64,000 nt of DNA from Acidicapsa ligni (GCF_025685655.1 NZ_JAGSYG010000009.1:163101-227100), one strand, 5' to 3'; shown: positions 9,046-18,420, counted from the stretch's first letter. Notes: generated from the letters alone by a model not told the origin. Numbers and translations: made by a program.

Positions 9046-10845
9046 CTAGACAGTGAATGGGAATGCGCCGCCTTCTCCATACCAATCGTAGTGGAGTTTA
9101 CGGTCCGATTCTTTTGATTGGCCCGCAAGCCCGGTGATCCATGTTTGCGGTGTGGATTCTTGTACGGGACTCGCTGGTCGCGCACCATCTCCACCACTTG
9201 CAGCAAGTTTGAACGCCCGCTTGATTGCCTCGGCATGTTCGGGGATGCGCGAGCCTTCGCCCGGCGAGATTAAAACTGCGGTTCCGCTGTGGGCAAGCAG
9301 GTCAAGCCATTGACGATTGAGCTCCCATGGAACGTCGGCTGAAATACCCACGCAGTCCGCGTCTTGTACGAAGAAGGTTTCGTGCTGCGGCAGGCGGAAG
9401 GCGAGCGTGTTGATGCCCATACGACGCGTGCGCTCCCAAATGCGTCCGCTGGTGTCGTCGCCGGTACGCTGTATGTCGAAGATACTTTGCCCAAGATGGC
9501 CCATGGTATTGCAGCCGAGGATGAGAGTTTCAGGCTTGCAGGTGGCGCGAATCTGTTGATAAAAATTGCGAATGATTTCCGCATTGGTGCGGCTCTGATC
9601 ATGCAGAGACCAGCTGGAGATCGTGGGTTCTGCGCCCATCCCCGATCCCCAGCGACCGAGCAGATCGTAGGTGGAGAAGTCGTGCTTAACCAGCTCGTAT
9701 CCCCAGTCGACTACCTGTTTTACTTTTGCCAGGACTCTTTCCAGCGCCTCAGGAACGGTAGGGTCGTAAGCCAACTGAGATGCGTCCGCACTGTTTTCGA
9801 AGCGACGGTCGGAGATCAGCAGGCCACGATCAGTATTTGCAGGCGCTTCGAGGGGGCGAATCCAGATGCCCGGACGTGCTCTGCGTTCGCGAATCTGATT
9901 GGCAAGCTGCGGCATACTGGGGAATTTCGGTGCACCGACGGACCAGCCCATATCGATCACCGAGAATGGACGAATCGCATTATTTACGGAGAGATTGGCG
10001 ATGAAATCGGTGTCGTTCAAAATCTGTTCAGCGGTGTTTTTGCCATAGGCGTAGTACCAATCATTGGTGCCGTAGACGGGCTGCGATGGCCGCGACGGCT
10101 GGGAGCACATCTGCCTGCAGAAGGCGCGGATGGCGCTGGTTGGCTCCTCGCCGGGATTGCCTTTACGGGTCACGACAGTAGCTGCTTCGAGTACACGCTG
10201 GCCCAGCTTGACGCCGGAACCGCCGTTGCTGAGGTTGAGCCACAGCGATACGCCGTCCGGATCGAGCTGCCAGAAGCAGAGCGAACCTGCGCCCGTCTTG
10301 ACTCCGTAGGTGTTGCATGAGCGGCCATCCCACGTGGCAAAGTACCAGGGCATCACGCGTTCCGAGACGATCGAACGCCAGCCCAGGTCACCATAGCTGC
10401 GTTCCCAGTGATCGCCGAGGACATGCGGAATCGCAGCTACCTTCATCGTCCATCGCACATGTATATAGCGGATGGCCATGCTCGGTGCATGGACGCGGAG
10501 TGCGAGTTGCGTCGCGTCGGCGCTGCTCTCAACACCGATACCCTTGCCCTGCCATTGGCTGCCGGAACGCGAGAGCGGCACTGGATCGCTCAGTCGCTCA
10601 TAGGCGGTGATGCTGTCGGGAGTTCGCAGCAGATCAAAGAAGACTTCTCCTGACGCGGTTGCCGAAGTCGATGACGACTGCGCGACTCTGCTTGCAGGAA
10701 CGCCTGCGAGCAGAGTCGCCGCGCTTGCTGCACCCAAACCTGCTACTCCCAGACTTGCCGCGCCTAAAAACGAACGGCGGGAAACAGGGGTGGATGATAA
10801 CTGAGAGTCTGGCCTCTGATCAGAGATATTCCGGCTTTCGTCCAT
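9046..10845 (-). CDS. Tat-exported clan GH-D glycosidase (alpha-galactosidase-like)
   Basis: About 599 residues from ATG 10845; the longer start at 10947 would place 34 odd residues before the signal. The twin-arginine signal SRRSFLGAASLGVAGLG is followed by an Ala-rich hydrophobic stretch. A beta-rich N-terminal domain precedes a TIM barrel with FSVIDMGWS, PGIWIRPLEAP, a putative nucleophile Asp in ELVKHDFSTYD (K-x-D form) and a putative acid/base Asp in IQRTGDD. This is the arrangement of GH27/GH36-like enzymes. Likely cleaves alpha-galactosides or related sugars outside the cytoplasm; the exact family is uncertain. Convergent with nagZ. Confidence 0.7.
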   Translation of the reverse strand: MDESRNISDQRPDSQLSSTPVSRRSFLGAASLGVAGLGAASAATLLAGVPASRVAQSSSTSATASGEVFFDLLRTPDSITAYERLSDPVPLSRSGSQWQGKGIGVESSADATQLALRVHAPSMAIRYIHVRWTMKVAAIPHVLGDHWERSYGDLGWRSIVSERVMPWYFATWDGRSCNTYGVKTGAGSLCFWQLDPDGVSLWLNLSNGGSGVKLGQRVLEAATVVTRKGNPGEEPTSAIRAFCRQMCSQPSRPSQPVYGTNDWYYAYGKNTAEQILNDTDFIANLSVNNAIRPFSVIDMGWSVGAPKFPSMPQLANQIRERRARPGIWIRPLEAPANTDRGLLISDRRFENSADASQLAYDPTVPEALERVLAKVKQVVDWGYELVKHDFSTYDLLGRWGSGMGAEPTISSWSLHDQSRTNAEIIRNFYQQIRATCKPETLILGCNTMGHLGQSIFDIQRTGDDTSGRIWERTRRMGINTLAFRLPQHETFFVQDADCVGISADVPWELNRQWLDLLAHSGTAVLISPGEGSRIPEHAEAIKRAFKLAASGGDGARPASPVQESTPQTWITGLAGQSKESDRKLHYDWYGEGGAFPFTV

Positions 10846-10952
10846 CGACTTTGCAAGCTCCTCAAAAATGCTTCTTGAGGATACATGACAGGGATAACGG
10901 TTTTCGACGAGATTCGTAAACGTATTCAAAGCAGGTGTGCCGCACATAAAAC

Positions 10953-10996
10953 AAGCCCCAGATCAGCACTGAATTTCTCTGCTGGATCTGGGGCTT
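10953..10996 (-). terminator. Terminator of the zwf operon
   Basis: AAGCCCCAGATC (10953-10964) pairs with GATCTGGGGCTT (10985-10996). Read on the minus strand, the stem ends in GGGGCTTGTTTT, a short T-rich tail. It lies just after the zwf stop. Confidence 0.8.
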
Positions 10997-11019
10997 TAGA
11001 TTGTGTCCACAGCGGAGTT

Positions 11020-12405
11020 TTATTCGACCGAGTGAAGCTGAGGATTGACCCACGGACCGTCGTTGCCGATGAGTTGATCGGCCTCTACCGGACCCCACGT
11101 GCCGGGGGCATAGGTATAGAACGGCGTGACGTTGCCAAGGATAGGCTCGACGATGCGCCACTGGGCTTCGATCAGATCCTGGCGGGCGAACTGTTCGCTG
11201 TTGCCGCGAATAGCGTCCCCCAGCAGGCGCTCGTAGGGCGGCATGTCGGTTGTGCTCTGACGATGCATCTCCAGCTCGACGTCACGGCCAACCATACGCT
11301 CGCCGGGAGTCTTGACGCGTACTCCGAGGCCAATCGTCATATCCGGGCTGAGACGAATGCGCATGTGTGCGGAGCCGTTGGAAACCAGTTCGCCGAAAGT
11401 CTCCTTGGGCGGGCGCTTGAACTCCACCAAAGCTTCAGTGCAGGTGACAGGCAGCATTTTGCCTGCGCGTACAAAGATGGGCACACCGGCCCAGCGCCAG
11501 CTATCGATTTCGAGTTTGATGGCGACAAAGGTCTCAACGGATGTGCCCGGAGCGACACCAACGACCGAACGGTAACCGTCATACTGTCCACGCACGACGG
11601 CATCGGGAGTGAGCGGCTTTATGGCGCGAAGAAGCTCGCTCTTGCGATCGCGCAATGCGTCGTGATCCTGGCCGGTTGGGGGGTCCATGGTGAGGTTGGC
11701 GACAACCTGCATCATGTGGTTCTGCACGACGTCGAGCAGCGCGCCTACTTCATCGTAGAATTTGCCGCGGTCTTCGACACCGAAGTCTTCAGCCATGGTG
11801 ATCTGGATGCTACGGACATGATCGCGATTCCAGATGGGATCGAAGATCGGGTTGGCGAAGCGGGTGTAGACGATATTCTGCACCGGCTCTTTGCCGAGAT
11901 AGTGGTCAATGCGGAAGATGTTTTCTTCAGGAAAAAACTTGTGCAGCGTTTCGCCCAGTTCTTTAGCCGATTCAAGATCGCGTCCGAAGGGCTTTTCAAC
12001 GACGACGCGCGCATTGGTTGCGCAGCCGGAGTTCGCGAGATGTTCCGCGACGGTTGCGAACAAGCTGGGAGGAATGGCGAGGTAGTGCAGCGGCCTCTGG
12101 GATGTACCAAGTTCCTGGCGAAGCTGCTCAAAGGTGCTGGCATCGCTGTAGTCGCCATCGACATAGCGCAACAGGCTCAAGAGCTTTTCAAAGGCCGGTT
12201 GATTGATGCCGCCGTGTTTTTCGAGACTGTCTTTGGCACGGGCTTTGAGCTGATCGAGGTTCCAGCCTGCCTTGGCAACGCCGATGATTGGGAGATTAAA
12301 GGCTTCGTCACGGATCAGGCCTTGCAGAGCAGGAAATATCTGCTTATAAGCGAGGTCGCCGGTAGCGCCGAGGAATACGAATGCGTCGGAATAGAAAGAG
12401 TTCAT
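11020..12405 (-). CDS. zwf: Glucose-6-phosphate 1-dehydrogenase
   Basis: 461 residues. It has the N-terminal Rossmann motif FLGATGDLAYKQIFPAL and the active-site signature FRIDHYLGKEPVQN, with EKPFGRDL between them and the dimer domain to the C-terminus (FVRAGKMLPV). It oxidises glucose-6-phosphate with NAD(P)+ to 6-phosphogluconolactone. Its ATG overlaps the NUDIX stop codon as ATGA, so it is translationally coupled to the genes before it and is the last gene of a four-gene unit. Being alone with a glycosyltransferase and an acyltransferase, without pgl or gnd, is not the usual setting. Confidence 0.95.
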   Translation of the reverse strand: MNSFYSDAFVFLGATGDLAYKQIFPALQGLIRDEAFNLPIIGVAKAGWNLDQLKARAKDSLEKHGGINQPAFEKLLSLLRYVDGDYSDASTFEQLRQELGTSQRPLHYLAIPPSLFATVAEHLANSGCATNARVVVEKPFGRDLESAKELGETLHKFFPEENIFRIDHYLGKEPVQNIVYTRFANPIFDPIWNRDHVRSIQITMAEDFGVEDRGKFYDEVGALLDVVQNHMMQVVANLTMDPPTGQDHDALRDRKSELLRAIKPLTPDAVVRGQYDGYRSVVGVAPGTSVETFVAIKLEIDSWRWAGVPIFVRAGKMLPVTCTEALVEFKRPPKETFGELVSNGSAHMRIRLSPDMTIGLGVRVKTPGERMVGRDVELEMHRQSTTDMPPYERLLGDAIRGNSEQFARQDLIEAQWRIVEPILGNVTPFYTYAPGTWGPVEADQLIGNDGPWVNPQLHSVE

Positions 12406-12998
12406 CGATTTTTAGCCTTCCAGATCAGGTAAAGTCCCCAGGCTGACAGGGTACAGTTATCGCGGATCGTGCCGTCAAGCATCATCTGCTCAAACTCGGC
12501 AATAGTTACGGAGTGGACGATGAGGTCGTGCTCTTCTGGATCGGGTTCTTTTTCCGTAGGAGTCAGACCCGTGGCCAGAAAGACATGTTGCTTTTGATTG
12601 GCAAATCCATAGGCAATCCAAAGCCATCCCAGATAAATCATCGATTCGGCATGCATGCCGATCTCTTCTTTCAGTTCCCCACGGGCAAGTTCTTCCGGGT
12701 CGATTTCACCCATCTCCCATCCGCCCTGCGGAAGCTCAAGGCAGCGCTGCTGGACGGTGTAACGAAATTGCTCCACCAGCCACACACGGCCCTCCCCATC
12801 CGCGCCCACATCGAGCGGCAGGATGATTGCGGCATCGTCTTTATCGACGACGCCGTAGATGCCGGGCTTGCCGTTGGAGCGGAGAATCTGGTCCTCGCGC
12901 AAACGCATCCAGGGATTACTGTAGACTTCACGCGTACTGATGGTGGTGATGCTCTTGGCTTCTGGCGAATGCTCAGGCGAAGGCTGCACAGGATTCAT
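12402..12998 (-). CDS. NUDIX hydrolase
   Basis: 198 residues. The NUDIX box is seen as PQGGWEMGEIDPEELARGEL followed by KEEIGM; the Arg of the canonical REUXEE is Gly (ARGELKEE), a form I recall in a common sub-family of NDP-sugar or ADP-ribose pyrophosphatase-like enzymes. The Mg-binding Glu residues of the helix are kept. Likely hydrolyses a nucleoside diphosphate linked to another group. Its start overlaps the GT2 stop (ATGA) and its stop overlaps the zwf start (ATGA). A role in clearing NDP-sugars for the neighbouring transferase is a guess. Confidence 0.85.
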   Translation of the reverse strand: MNPVQPSPEHSPEAKSITTISTREVYSNPWMRLREDQILRSNGKPGIYGVVDKDDAAIILPLDVGADGEGRVWLVEQFRYTVQQRCLELPQGGWEMGEIDPEELARGELKEEIGMHAESMIYLGWLWIAYGFANQKQHVFLATGLTPTEKEPDPEEHDLIVHSVTIAEFEQMMLDGTIRDNCTLSAWGLYLIWKAKNR

Positions 12999-14050
12999 GG
13001 CTGGCGTGTCTCGATATGTTCGGGGATAGGCGTCACATCCTTATATTCCATGAGCGCCTTGTTCCCATTCATCAAAAATTGGAGCTGTCCAAAGAAAATC
13101 GGAATTTGCTGCAGATGCGAGTGAAAGCCGTAGAGCAGGAGCGTTGTCCACGAAGCAGGCTTCCAGCGATACTGCCGCGCAGTGCGAACAGCCAGCGCGA
13201 AGAGCAGCAAGATCCAGAGCATGAACGGCCAGAGCGACAGCAAAATCGCAGAGAGAATGAGTGCGACGATTGGCGAGAGCAGCCAGAACAGGCCACGCTG
13301 ACGGTTGCGGCGGGCCTCATCTGACCAGAACGGGTCGGAGGTGCCACGAAAGCGCGACGAGACGGAGGCAAAGGCATAGCCCGCGCGCTGCGAACGGCGC
13401 CAGTATTGCGAGAAACGCGTGATGGCCAGATCGTGCAAAGTCATCTGCACATCGATGTGTTGAATATGCCAGCCAAGGTTGCGCATGCGGCGGCACATCT
13501 CCGGTTCTTCCCCGGCGATGAGCGTTTCGTCGAAGCCATTCACGGCCTCAAGAGCGGCACGGCGAACCAGGACGTCTCCACCGAAGAAGAGCGTTTCCCC
13601 TGGAGGATAAACCCAATCCAGATCGAGTACACGCACATAGATGGACAGGCATTCGCATAACTCGCGGCGATGGCCCCATGCTGCAGCATTCGTGGCGTTT
13701 TTTTCAAGCTCCGCGAGAGCCGCTACGGGGAAATCCGCATTCAAAATTGTGTCGCCGTCGAGAAAAAGAATCAGCTTGCCGGTAGCACTTTGCCAGCCCA
13801 TATTGCGGGCGCGGGCGGCGGTAAAGGGGCCGGGCGGCAGAGGCAGAACGCGAGCGCCAAGCTTTGCCGCCAGCTCCAGGCTGCCGTCGGTTGAACCGGA
13901 GTCTACATAAAGGATTTCTTTTGCCGACCAGCCCTCAATGGATTGCGCCGACAGGATGCAACGCTCCAGACGTTCGCCCTCATTACGGCCGATGATCACG
14001 ACGGAAAGATCTGGCTGAATTAGCTCAATCGTTGTTGCGGGCGTGCTCAT
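12995..14050 (-). CDS. Glycosyltransferase family 2 with C-terminal membrane segments
   Basis: 351 residues. The GT-A fold opens with LSVVIIGRNEGERLERC, then LYVDSGSTDGS and the metal-binding DxD-type LFLDGDTILN, and an acceptor-side GEEPEMCRRMR. After about residue 255 come hydrophobic segments (WLLSPIVALILSAILLSLW and FMLWILLLFALAV), so the protein is probably membrane-tethered at the cytoplasmic face. GGAGA precedes the ATG, which overlaps the acyltransferase stop. It likely adds a sugar during exopolysaccharide or glycolipid assembly; donor and acceptor unknown. Confidence 0.88.
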   Translation of the reverse strand: MSTPATTIELIQPDLSVVIIGRNEGERLERCILSAQSIEGWSAKEILYVDSGSTDGSLELAAKLGARVLPLPPGPFTAARARNMGWQSATGKLILFLDGDTILNADFPVAALAELEKNATNAAAWGHRRELCECLSIYVRVLDLDWVYPPGETLFFGGDVLVRRAALEAVNGFDETLIAGEEPEMCRRMRNLGWHIQHIDVQMTLHDLAITRFSQYWRRSQRAGYAFASVSSRFRGTSDPFWSDEARRNRQRGLFWLLSPIVALILSAILLSLWPFMLWILLLFALAVRTARQYRWKPASWTTLLLYGFHSHLQQIPIFFGQLQFLMNGNKALMEYKDVTPIPEHIETRQP

Positions 14051-14667
14051 GAATGAATCTCCGCGACAGCAGGCGTGGGCATCTTGCGTTGGAGGGGGAC
14101 GGCTGGTACTCCGGCCACGATCGCCCCTGCTGGAACGTCCCGCGTTACGACTGCGTTAGCTCCGACGGTTGCTCCATCCCCAATGGTTACGCCGCTCAGA
14201 ACGGCGACACCGCGACCGATCCATACCTGACTGCCGATCTCGATAGGTCTGGCCATGTGACTGGAGTCGCGCAAGTTCTGTCCCTCTTCGCGTGTGTGGT
14301 TAGCATCGCGAATACTGGTGTACTCCCCAATCATACTGCCCTTACCGATGCGGATTCCGGCGTAGGCCACCAGGTGCACTCCGCTGGAGAGGACAACCCC
14401 GTCGCCGAGAACAATCTCCGCGTCTCCCTCCGTCTCCATATATTGATTCGGATAAAGGAGCAGTCCCTGCCCGCAGCGCACCCGGCCCGTGCCGTAGATA
14501 TATGTCCTGCCGAGCACGACGGTGCTGACAGGGAGAGGAAGACTCAGCCTGGCTCGCAGAGCCGCAAAAGCGTTTACACGCCTCCACACCCGCAGGATGG
14601 GCGCAAATGTTCGATAACACAGAACAAGCGGAGCAGCCAACGCAGATTTCATCTTCCCTGAAGGCAT
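14047..14667 (-). CDS. Left-handed beta-helix acyltransferase (WbbJ/maltose O-acetyltransferase type)
   Basis: 206 residues. Hexapeptide repeats (I/V-G-x-x-x) run from about residue 80 to 185, e.g. IRIGKGSMIGEYTSI, IEIGSQVWIGRGVAVLSGV and TIGDGATVGANAVVT, ending in the VPAGAIVAGVPA loop common to sugar O-acetyltransferases. AAGGA lies upstream of the ATG. It probably transfers acetyl or another acyl group from CoA to a sugar. First gene of the coupled acyltransferase-GT2-NUDIX-zwf unit. Confidence 0.85.
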   Translation of the reverse strand: MPSGKMKSALAAPLVLCYRTFAPILRVWRRVNAFAALRARLSLPLPVSTVVLGRTYIYGTGRVRCGQGLLLYPNQYMETEGDAEIVLGDGVVLSSGVHLVAYAGIRIGKGSMIGEYTSIRDANHTREEGQNLRDSSHMARPIEIGSQVWIGRGVAVLSGVTIGDGATVGANAVVTRDVPAGAIVAGVPAVPLQRKMPTPAVAEIHS

Positions 14668-14994
14668 TTGCTCTTTCCTTGCTGGATAACTTCTCTTACT
14701 GGATTTCTTGTTCAGACCCTTGTTCGTGTTCAGACCTTAATTCGGAGCCGTCTGGAGAAATCAAGATTATCGATGACGGCACTCTGTCTGACGCTTGGAA
14801 TACGGCCCAGGTTGGACCAATATCGTTGTTCTTTTTCACGCGGTGATGACCGCACAGGATCACCGTAGTTAACGATTACAAAATTTCGCGCCTGCGTATA
14901 TCCCCGATTTGCGTCACAGGTTTTGCATCGAAGCGGATTTTCCTATTTGGAACCCCGCTCCTTTCCCGAACTGGCGAGTGTTCTTCAAAAAGAG
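14668..14994. other. Intergenic region upstream of the acyltransferase operon
   Basis: 327 bp between two minus-strand genes. It must hold the operon promoter, but I cannot pick -35/-10 boxes with confidence. An inverted repeat CGGTGAT...ATCACCG lies near 14840-14864 without a T-tract. No credible coding region. Confidence 0.4.
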
Positions 14995-16275
14995 TCAGGC
15001 GAGCCGCCGCCTCCAGGTATTTGCAAGCTGGTCCAGGTTTCGAGAAAGATTGTACTGTTCCTCAACCGTCGCTCGCGCTGCCAGTCCAAGCCGGTGGCGT
15101 AAATCAGGATCGCTTGCCAGCCGTTCCAGCGCAATGCGAAGAGCATACGGGTTAGCCGGAGGTGCAAGCAGCCCGTTTTGGCCATCCAGGATTAGCTCTG
15201 GAATCGCCGCAATTGTCGTACTGACGCAGGGAACGCCCAGCGCCATTGCTTCCATGAGAGCGACGGGCAGCCCTTCCGCGAAGCTGGCGAGGACGAAGAT
15301 ATCCGCCTGCGCAACCTCTGCAAGCGTCGGCTGATGCGCCATCGCTCCCAGAAAACGGACGTAAGAGGCGATTCCCTGCTGCCTGCATTGCGCTTCGAGA
15401 GACGGGCGCTCAGGTCCGTCGCCGATGAGCACCAGAGATAGCTCGGCTCCGGCTGCAACCATCGCAGCTACAGCCTCAAGCAGTATGCGGTGCCCTTTGG
15501 CTGCGACCATGCGCCCCGTGCAGACAATGCGAACTCCGTTTGCCGATATAGATGTACTCGCCGGTATAGATGTGCGTTGCCGTGGCTGGAGCGTAGTGCA
15601 GTCCACTCCCAGACGAACCACTTCAAGGCGGCTATCCGTCGTGGCCGGCGATACGCGGAGAACCTGGCTGCGGCAAAAATCGCTGATACAGATAACGAAA
15701 GCGGCCGACTCGATTTTCTGGCGAAGATAGAACGCGTCCTGATCGAAAAACTCATCTGGACCATGCAGCGTTACCGACCAGGGAATCTGCCAGGCGGCCG
15801 CCGTCAGCATGCCCACAGTTGCAACGGGACCGCCGAAATGTACATGAAGATGCTCAAGCGAGTTGCGCCGGAGCCACCTGCCCACCAGCAAGGCCTCGGC
15901 CAGGTAGAACAAGGCGAAGGCTCGGCCTTTTAAGTCCCAGCCTCCAAGCTGAAAGGCAGCGCGCAAACCGCGCAGGGCGACAGCAGGGTGCTGCACCACA
16001 ATTGCGAGCAGCTTGCATACCAGCGAGAGTTTTCCGCCCGCTTTGACGTAGAAAGTCGTTTCAGCTTCCCTTGCTTCTACTTTGGGCAGATCCTCTATGC
16101 GGCGGTCAGGGGGATTGATAGAAGCAGTCTCAACGACCAGTCCGCGATCACGAACGCCCAGGACTTCTTTCAGAAAAAAGGTATGGGAAACCGCTGGATA
16201 CCGGCTAAGCAGGTATCCGATACGCAGGGCAGAGTCGGCGGCGCGATCAGCCGGGGAATGGATAGGTGTCGACAA
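14995..16275 (-). CDS. Glycosyltransferase family 4
   Basis: 426 residues. The start is TTG at 16275: an in-frame stop sits just upstream, and no better start precedes LRIGYLLSRYPAVSHTF. The N-terminal half shows the acceptor-side lobe (EHLHVHFGGPVAT and TLHGPDEFF). The C-terminal donor lobe shows CTGRMVAAKGHRILLEAV, LIGDGPER and the E-x7-E motif FAEGLPVALMEAMALGVPCV. It is similar to retaining GTs in colanic/exopolysaccharide loci. No good Shine-Dalgarno sequence is seen, so the exact start is uncertain. Confidence 0.85.
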   Translation of the reverse strand: MSTPIHSPADRAADSALRIGYLLSRYPAVSHTFFLKEVLGVRDRGLVVETASINPPDRRIEDLPKVEAREAETTFYVKAGGKLSLVCKLLAIVVQHPAVALRGLRAAFQLGGWDLKGRAFALFYLAEALLVGRWLRRNSLEHLHVHFGGPVATVGMLTAAAWQIPWSVTLHGPDEFFDQDAFYLRQKIESAAFVICISDFCRSQVLRVSPATTDSRLEVVRLGVDCTTLQPRQRTSIPASTSISANGVRIVCTGRMVAAKGHRILLEAVAAMVAAGAELSLVLIGDGPERPSLEAQCRQQGIASYVRFLGAMAHQPTLAEVAQADIFVLASFAEGLPVALMEAMALGVPCVSTTIAAIPELILDGQNGLLAPPANPYALRIALERLASDPDLRHRLGLAARATVEEQYNLSRNLDQLANTWRRRLA

Positions 16276-17015
16276 TGTTTTTCAAGTATACGAGGGGAAC
16301 GTCAAACTACGTGTCCAAAACGGTCGAAGGCAGACGAGCTCGATATTTTCCATAAATTATTGCGTTCAAATCGACCGTATTGGGACGAGACTCCAGTTGC
16401 GAGCACTACCAGATTCTCCTAACAGGCTCCCAATGGAAGACGATGGTAACCACCGAAAGGCACCCTCACATCAGGGCGGTAACGGACAGATTTATGCCCC
16501 CTGCTTTTGCACTCAAATTGGAGCAAAGTGCCTGAGGTATCCGCCAGTGGCTCATTTACTCCTTTTTGATCCCAGCCCAACAACGATAGGCGAAAGCGCG
16601 AGCCATGAGGAGCGGGATTACCGGAATGGTTTTCCCCTCAGAGTGGTAACCATTGGGAGTTACCTAACCCCTTTTAGGGGAGTACCTAAATGTTATAGCG
16701 ACGGGACTAAATGGCACACCTTTTCGCCATTGTTTGAGCGGCCTGCAGCTTATAAGTTGAAAGAGTCACAACGACTCCCAGTCGCACTCAGGCACATTGG
16801 CACCAACGCCAACGAGACGGGGCAGTATGAGTGAAACGAAATCTCTTTACCCGCACCATCCATCAGGTTCGGCGGCACATGAAGACCGGGCCAATGAGAA
16901 TGCGGGAAACAGGCCAAGACGCAGTCCGCAGCAGAAGAGCTATTGCAGATAACGATCACACAAGCAATGTGAAATCAGTTACGGATAGCAGCTTCACACA
17001 GAGAGCAGGACAGAA
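16276..17015. other. Long divergent intergenic region
   Basis: 740 bp between the minus-strand GT4 and the plus-strand GT26-STAS gene. Overlapping plus-strand frames here look like noise. A 41-codon ORF (16827-16952, opening MSETKSLYPHH) and a 62-codon ORF whose TGA overlaps the GT26 ATG (stop 17017-17019) exist but show no recognisable features. An operator-like cluster is at 16645-16689. Confidence 0.5.
16645..16689. promoter_or_regulatory. Operator-like cluster of inverted and direct repeats
   Basis: GGTAAC (16645-16650) is mirrored by GTTACC (16659-16664). Immediately after comes the palindrome CCCCT-TTT-AGGGG (16668-16680), flanked by two copies of TACCTAA (16661-16667 and 16683-16689). 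The nesting suggests a protein-binding site upstream of the GT26-STAS gene. The cognate regulator is unknown. Confidence 0.4.
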
Positions 17016-18203
17016 ATGAACAGCAAATTGCAAAATTCTGTAGCAGTGATGGGGTTGCCTTTAGCGAACGTTACAGCCGACGAGGCTGTAGAGCAGATTG
17101 AGAACCTGATTCTATCGGGAGGCACCCACCAGGTTGCCACCGCGAATCTCGATTTCTGGGTCAACTCGCTCAACGACGTTCACTTGCACCGCATCATTGC
17201 AGGCTGCAGTCTCGTATTAGCAGATGGAATGCCCCTGGTATGGATCTCGCGTATTCTTGGAAACCCTCTGAAAGAGCGCGTCTCCGGTGTAGATATGGTT
17301 CCCCGCCTCGCTGAGCTCTCAGCGAAAAAGGGATACAGCATCTATCTGCTCGGTGGTCGCGAAGGCGTTGCAGGACGCGCCAAGAAAGTGCTCGAAGAGC
17401 GTTATCCCGGAGTCAATATCGTTGGCCATTATGCTCCTCCGCTCGCCGATCTGGAGCGCATGGATCACGGCGACACTCTTGAGCGGATTCGCATTGCCAA
17501 GCCCGATATTCTGCTGGTTGCATTCGGCAATCCGAAGCAGGAAAAATGGATTCGCATGCACGCCAAGCGCCTCGGTGTACCTGTTTCAATTGGCATCGGC
17601 GGCAGCATGGACATGCTCATTGGCGATGTACATCGCGCGCCGGTCTGGATGCAGCGTTGTGGTCTTGAGTGGCTGGGCCGCGCAGTTCAGGAGCCAACCC
17701 GGCTCGTGCCTCGCTACACGAAGAACTTTCTCGGACTTGCAACAAAGCTTCCGTTTGCTTTGGCTGCCTCATTCCTGCAGCGCCAGTATCGTGGTGCTTC
17801 AGCGGCAACCCGTACCGGTGACTCGGGCATCGTTCACCTGCATCTGCAGGGCGGGCTGGTAGCTGAAACTGCAGCCGCGCTGGAGCGCACTGCAACCAGC
17901 TGCATCGATGGCGGACAACTGCTCGTGGTTCACTTGCAGGATCTGCAATACGCAAGCCCAGAGGGATTGGGAGCGCTTCTCGCCGCACGGCAGCGTCTGT
18001 TGGCAACTGGATTGTCGCTTTCGTTGGCCGGTGTTCCGGCCCGTATCAAGCTGCTGTTTTCGGCATGGTGCCTTGAGCCGCTCTTCGATGAGTTCAAGTT
18101 CGAGACTGAGCGCTTCGCAATGGCCAGCAAGCCAAAGCAGAGCACTTCCTTTGCGAATCTCGTTGGATCTGATGCCGTAGCTTCGGTCAAGATCGAAGCA
18201 TAA
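17016..18203 (+). CDS. WecG/TagA/CpsF (GT26) glycosyltransferase fused to a STAS domain
   Basis: 395 residues; ATG after AGGACAGAA. Residues 1-245 are a complete GT26: VATANLDF, LADGMPLVW (D70), ERVSGVDMV, LLVAFGNPKQEKW, GIGGSMDM and the C-terminal QEPTRLVPRY. GT26 enzymes add an N-acetylhexosamine-type sugar to an undecaprenyl-linked acceptor at the membrane. Residues about 268-370 form a STAS domain (anti-sigma-antagonist fold): LLVVHLQDLQYASPEGLGAL followed by the GLSLSLAGVP strand. At the site where SpoIIAA-type proteins carry D-S-S-G, this has S-P-E-G, i.e. Glu in the phospho-Ser position. A paralogue with the same layout lies at 32252. The fusion is uncommon as far as I know. Confidence 0.88.
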   Translation: MNSKLQNSVAVMGLPLANVTADEAVEQIENLILSGGTHQVATANLDFWVNSLNDVHLHRIIAGCSLVLADGMPLVWISRILGNPLKERVSGVDMVPRLAELSAKKGYSIYLLGGREGVAGRAKKVLEERYPGVNIVGHYAPPLADLERMDHGDTLERIRIAKPDILLVAFGNPKQEKWIRMHAKRLGVPVSIGIGGSMDMLIGDVHRAPVWMQRCGLEWLGRAVQEPTRLVPRYTKNFLGLATKLPFALAASFLQRQYRGASAATRTGDSGIVHLHLQGGLVAETAAALERTATSCIDGGQLLVVHLQDLQYASPEGLGALLAARQRLLATGLSLSLAGVPARIKLLFSAWCLEPLFDEFKFETERFAMASKPKQSTSFANLVGSDAVASVKIEA

Positions 18204-18227
18204 ACAAACTGGAATATAAGTAGAAAA

Positions 18228-18256
18228 GCTCAGGAGCTATGCTCCTGAGCCTTTTT
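18228..18256 (+). terminator. Rho-independent terminator
   Basis: GCTCAGGAGC-TAT-GCTCCTGAGC (18228-18250) followed by CTTTTTAT. Ends the GT26-STAS transcript. Confidence 0.92.
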
Positions 18257-18352
18257 ATCATGCCCGTTACTTATCCAGATATGATTTCTTTAACTATGAA
18301 TCCAATACTTAGAGCATTTTCTCGATTGCAATGCACATGCAGGACACGCGAA

Positions 18353-18381
18353 GCGTGGCTCTTCATCATGAAAAGCCACGC
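18353..18381 (-). terminator. Hairpin downstream of the flavoprotein gene
   Basis: GCGTGGCT (18353-18360) pairs with AGCCACGC (18374-18381); the loop continues as TTCAT-C-ATGAA after one mismatch, giving a long stem. It lies about 40 nt past the minus-strand stop at 18421. No clear T-tract, so termination is inferred from position. Confidence 0.45.
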
Positions 18382-18420
18382 AATCAGACACCGCGCAGAA
18401 GATACCGATAGGAGAAATAC

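Noticed and set aside
16713..16730. TGGCACACCTTTTCGCCA as a second sigma-54 promoter
   Set aside because: The -24 hexamer is perfect, but the -12 GC is one base too far away and the TTGC core is broken; sigma-54 tolerates spacing changes poorly.
16082..16834. Plus-strand frame of about 250 residues upstream of the GT26-STAS gene
   Set aside because: It starts inside the minus-strand GT4 gene and its protein shows no recognisable motif or plausible composition; it looks like a chance open frame.
16827..17019. Two small plus-strand ORFs (41 and 62 codons), one overlapping the GT26 start as ATGA
   Set aside because: The overlap is suggestive of coupling, but neither protein has a fold signal, hydrophobic segment or good Shine-Dalgarno site; not reported as a gene.
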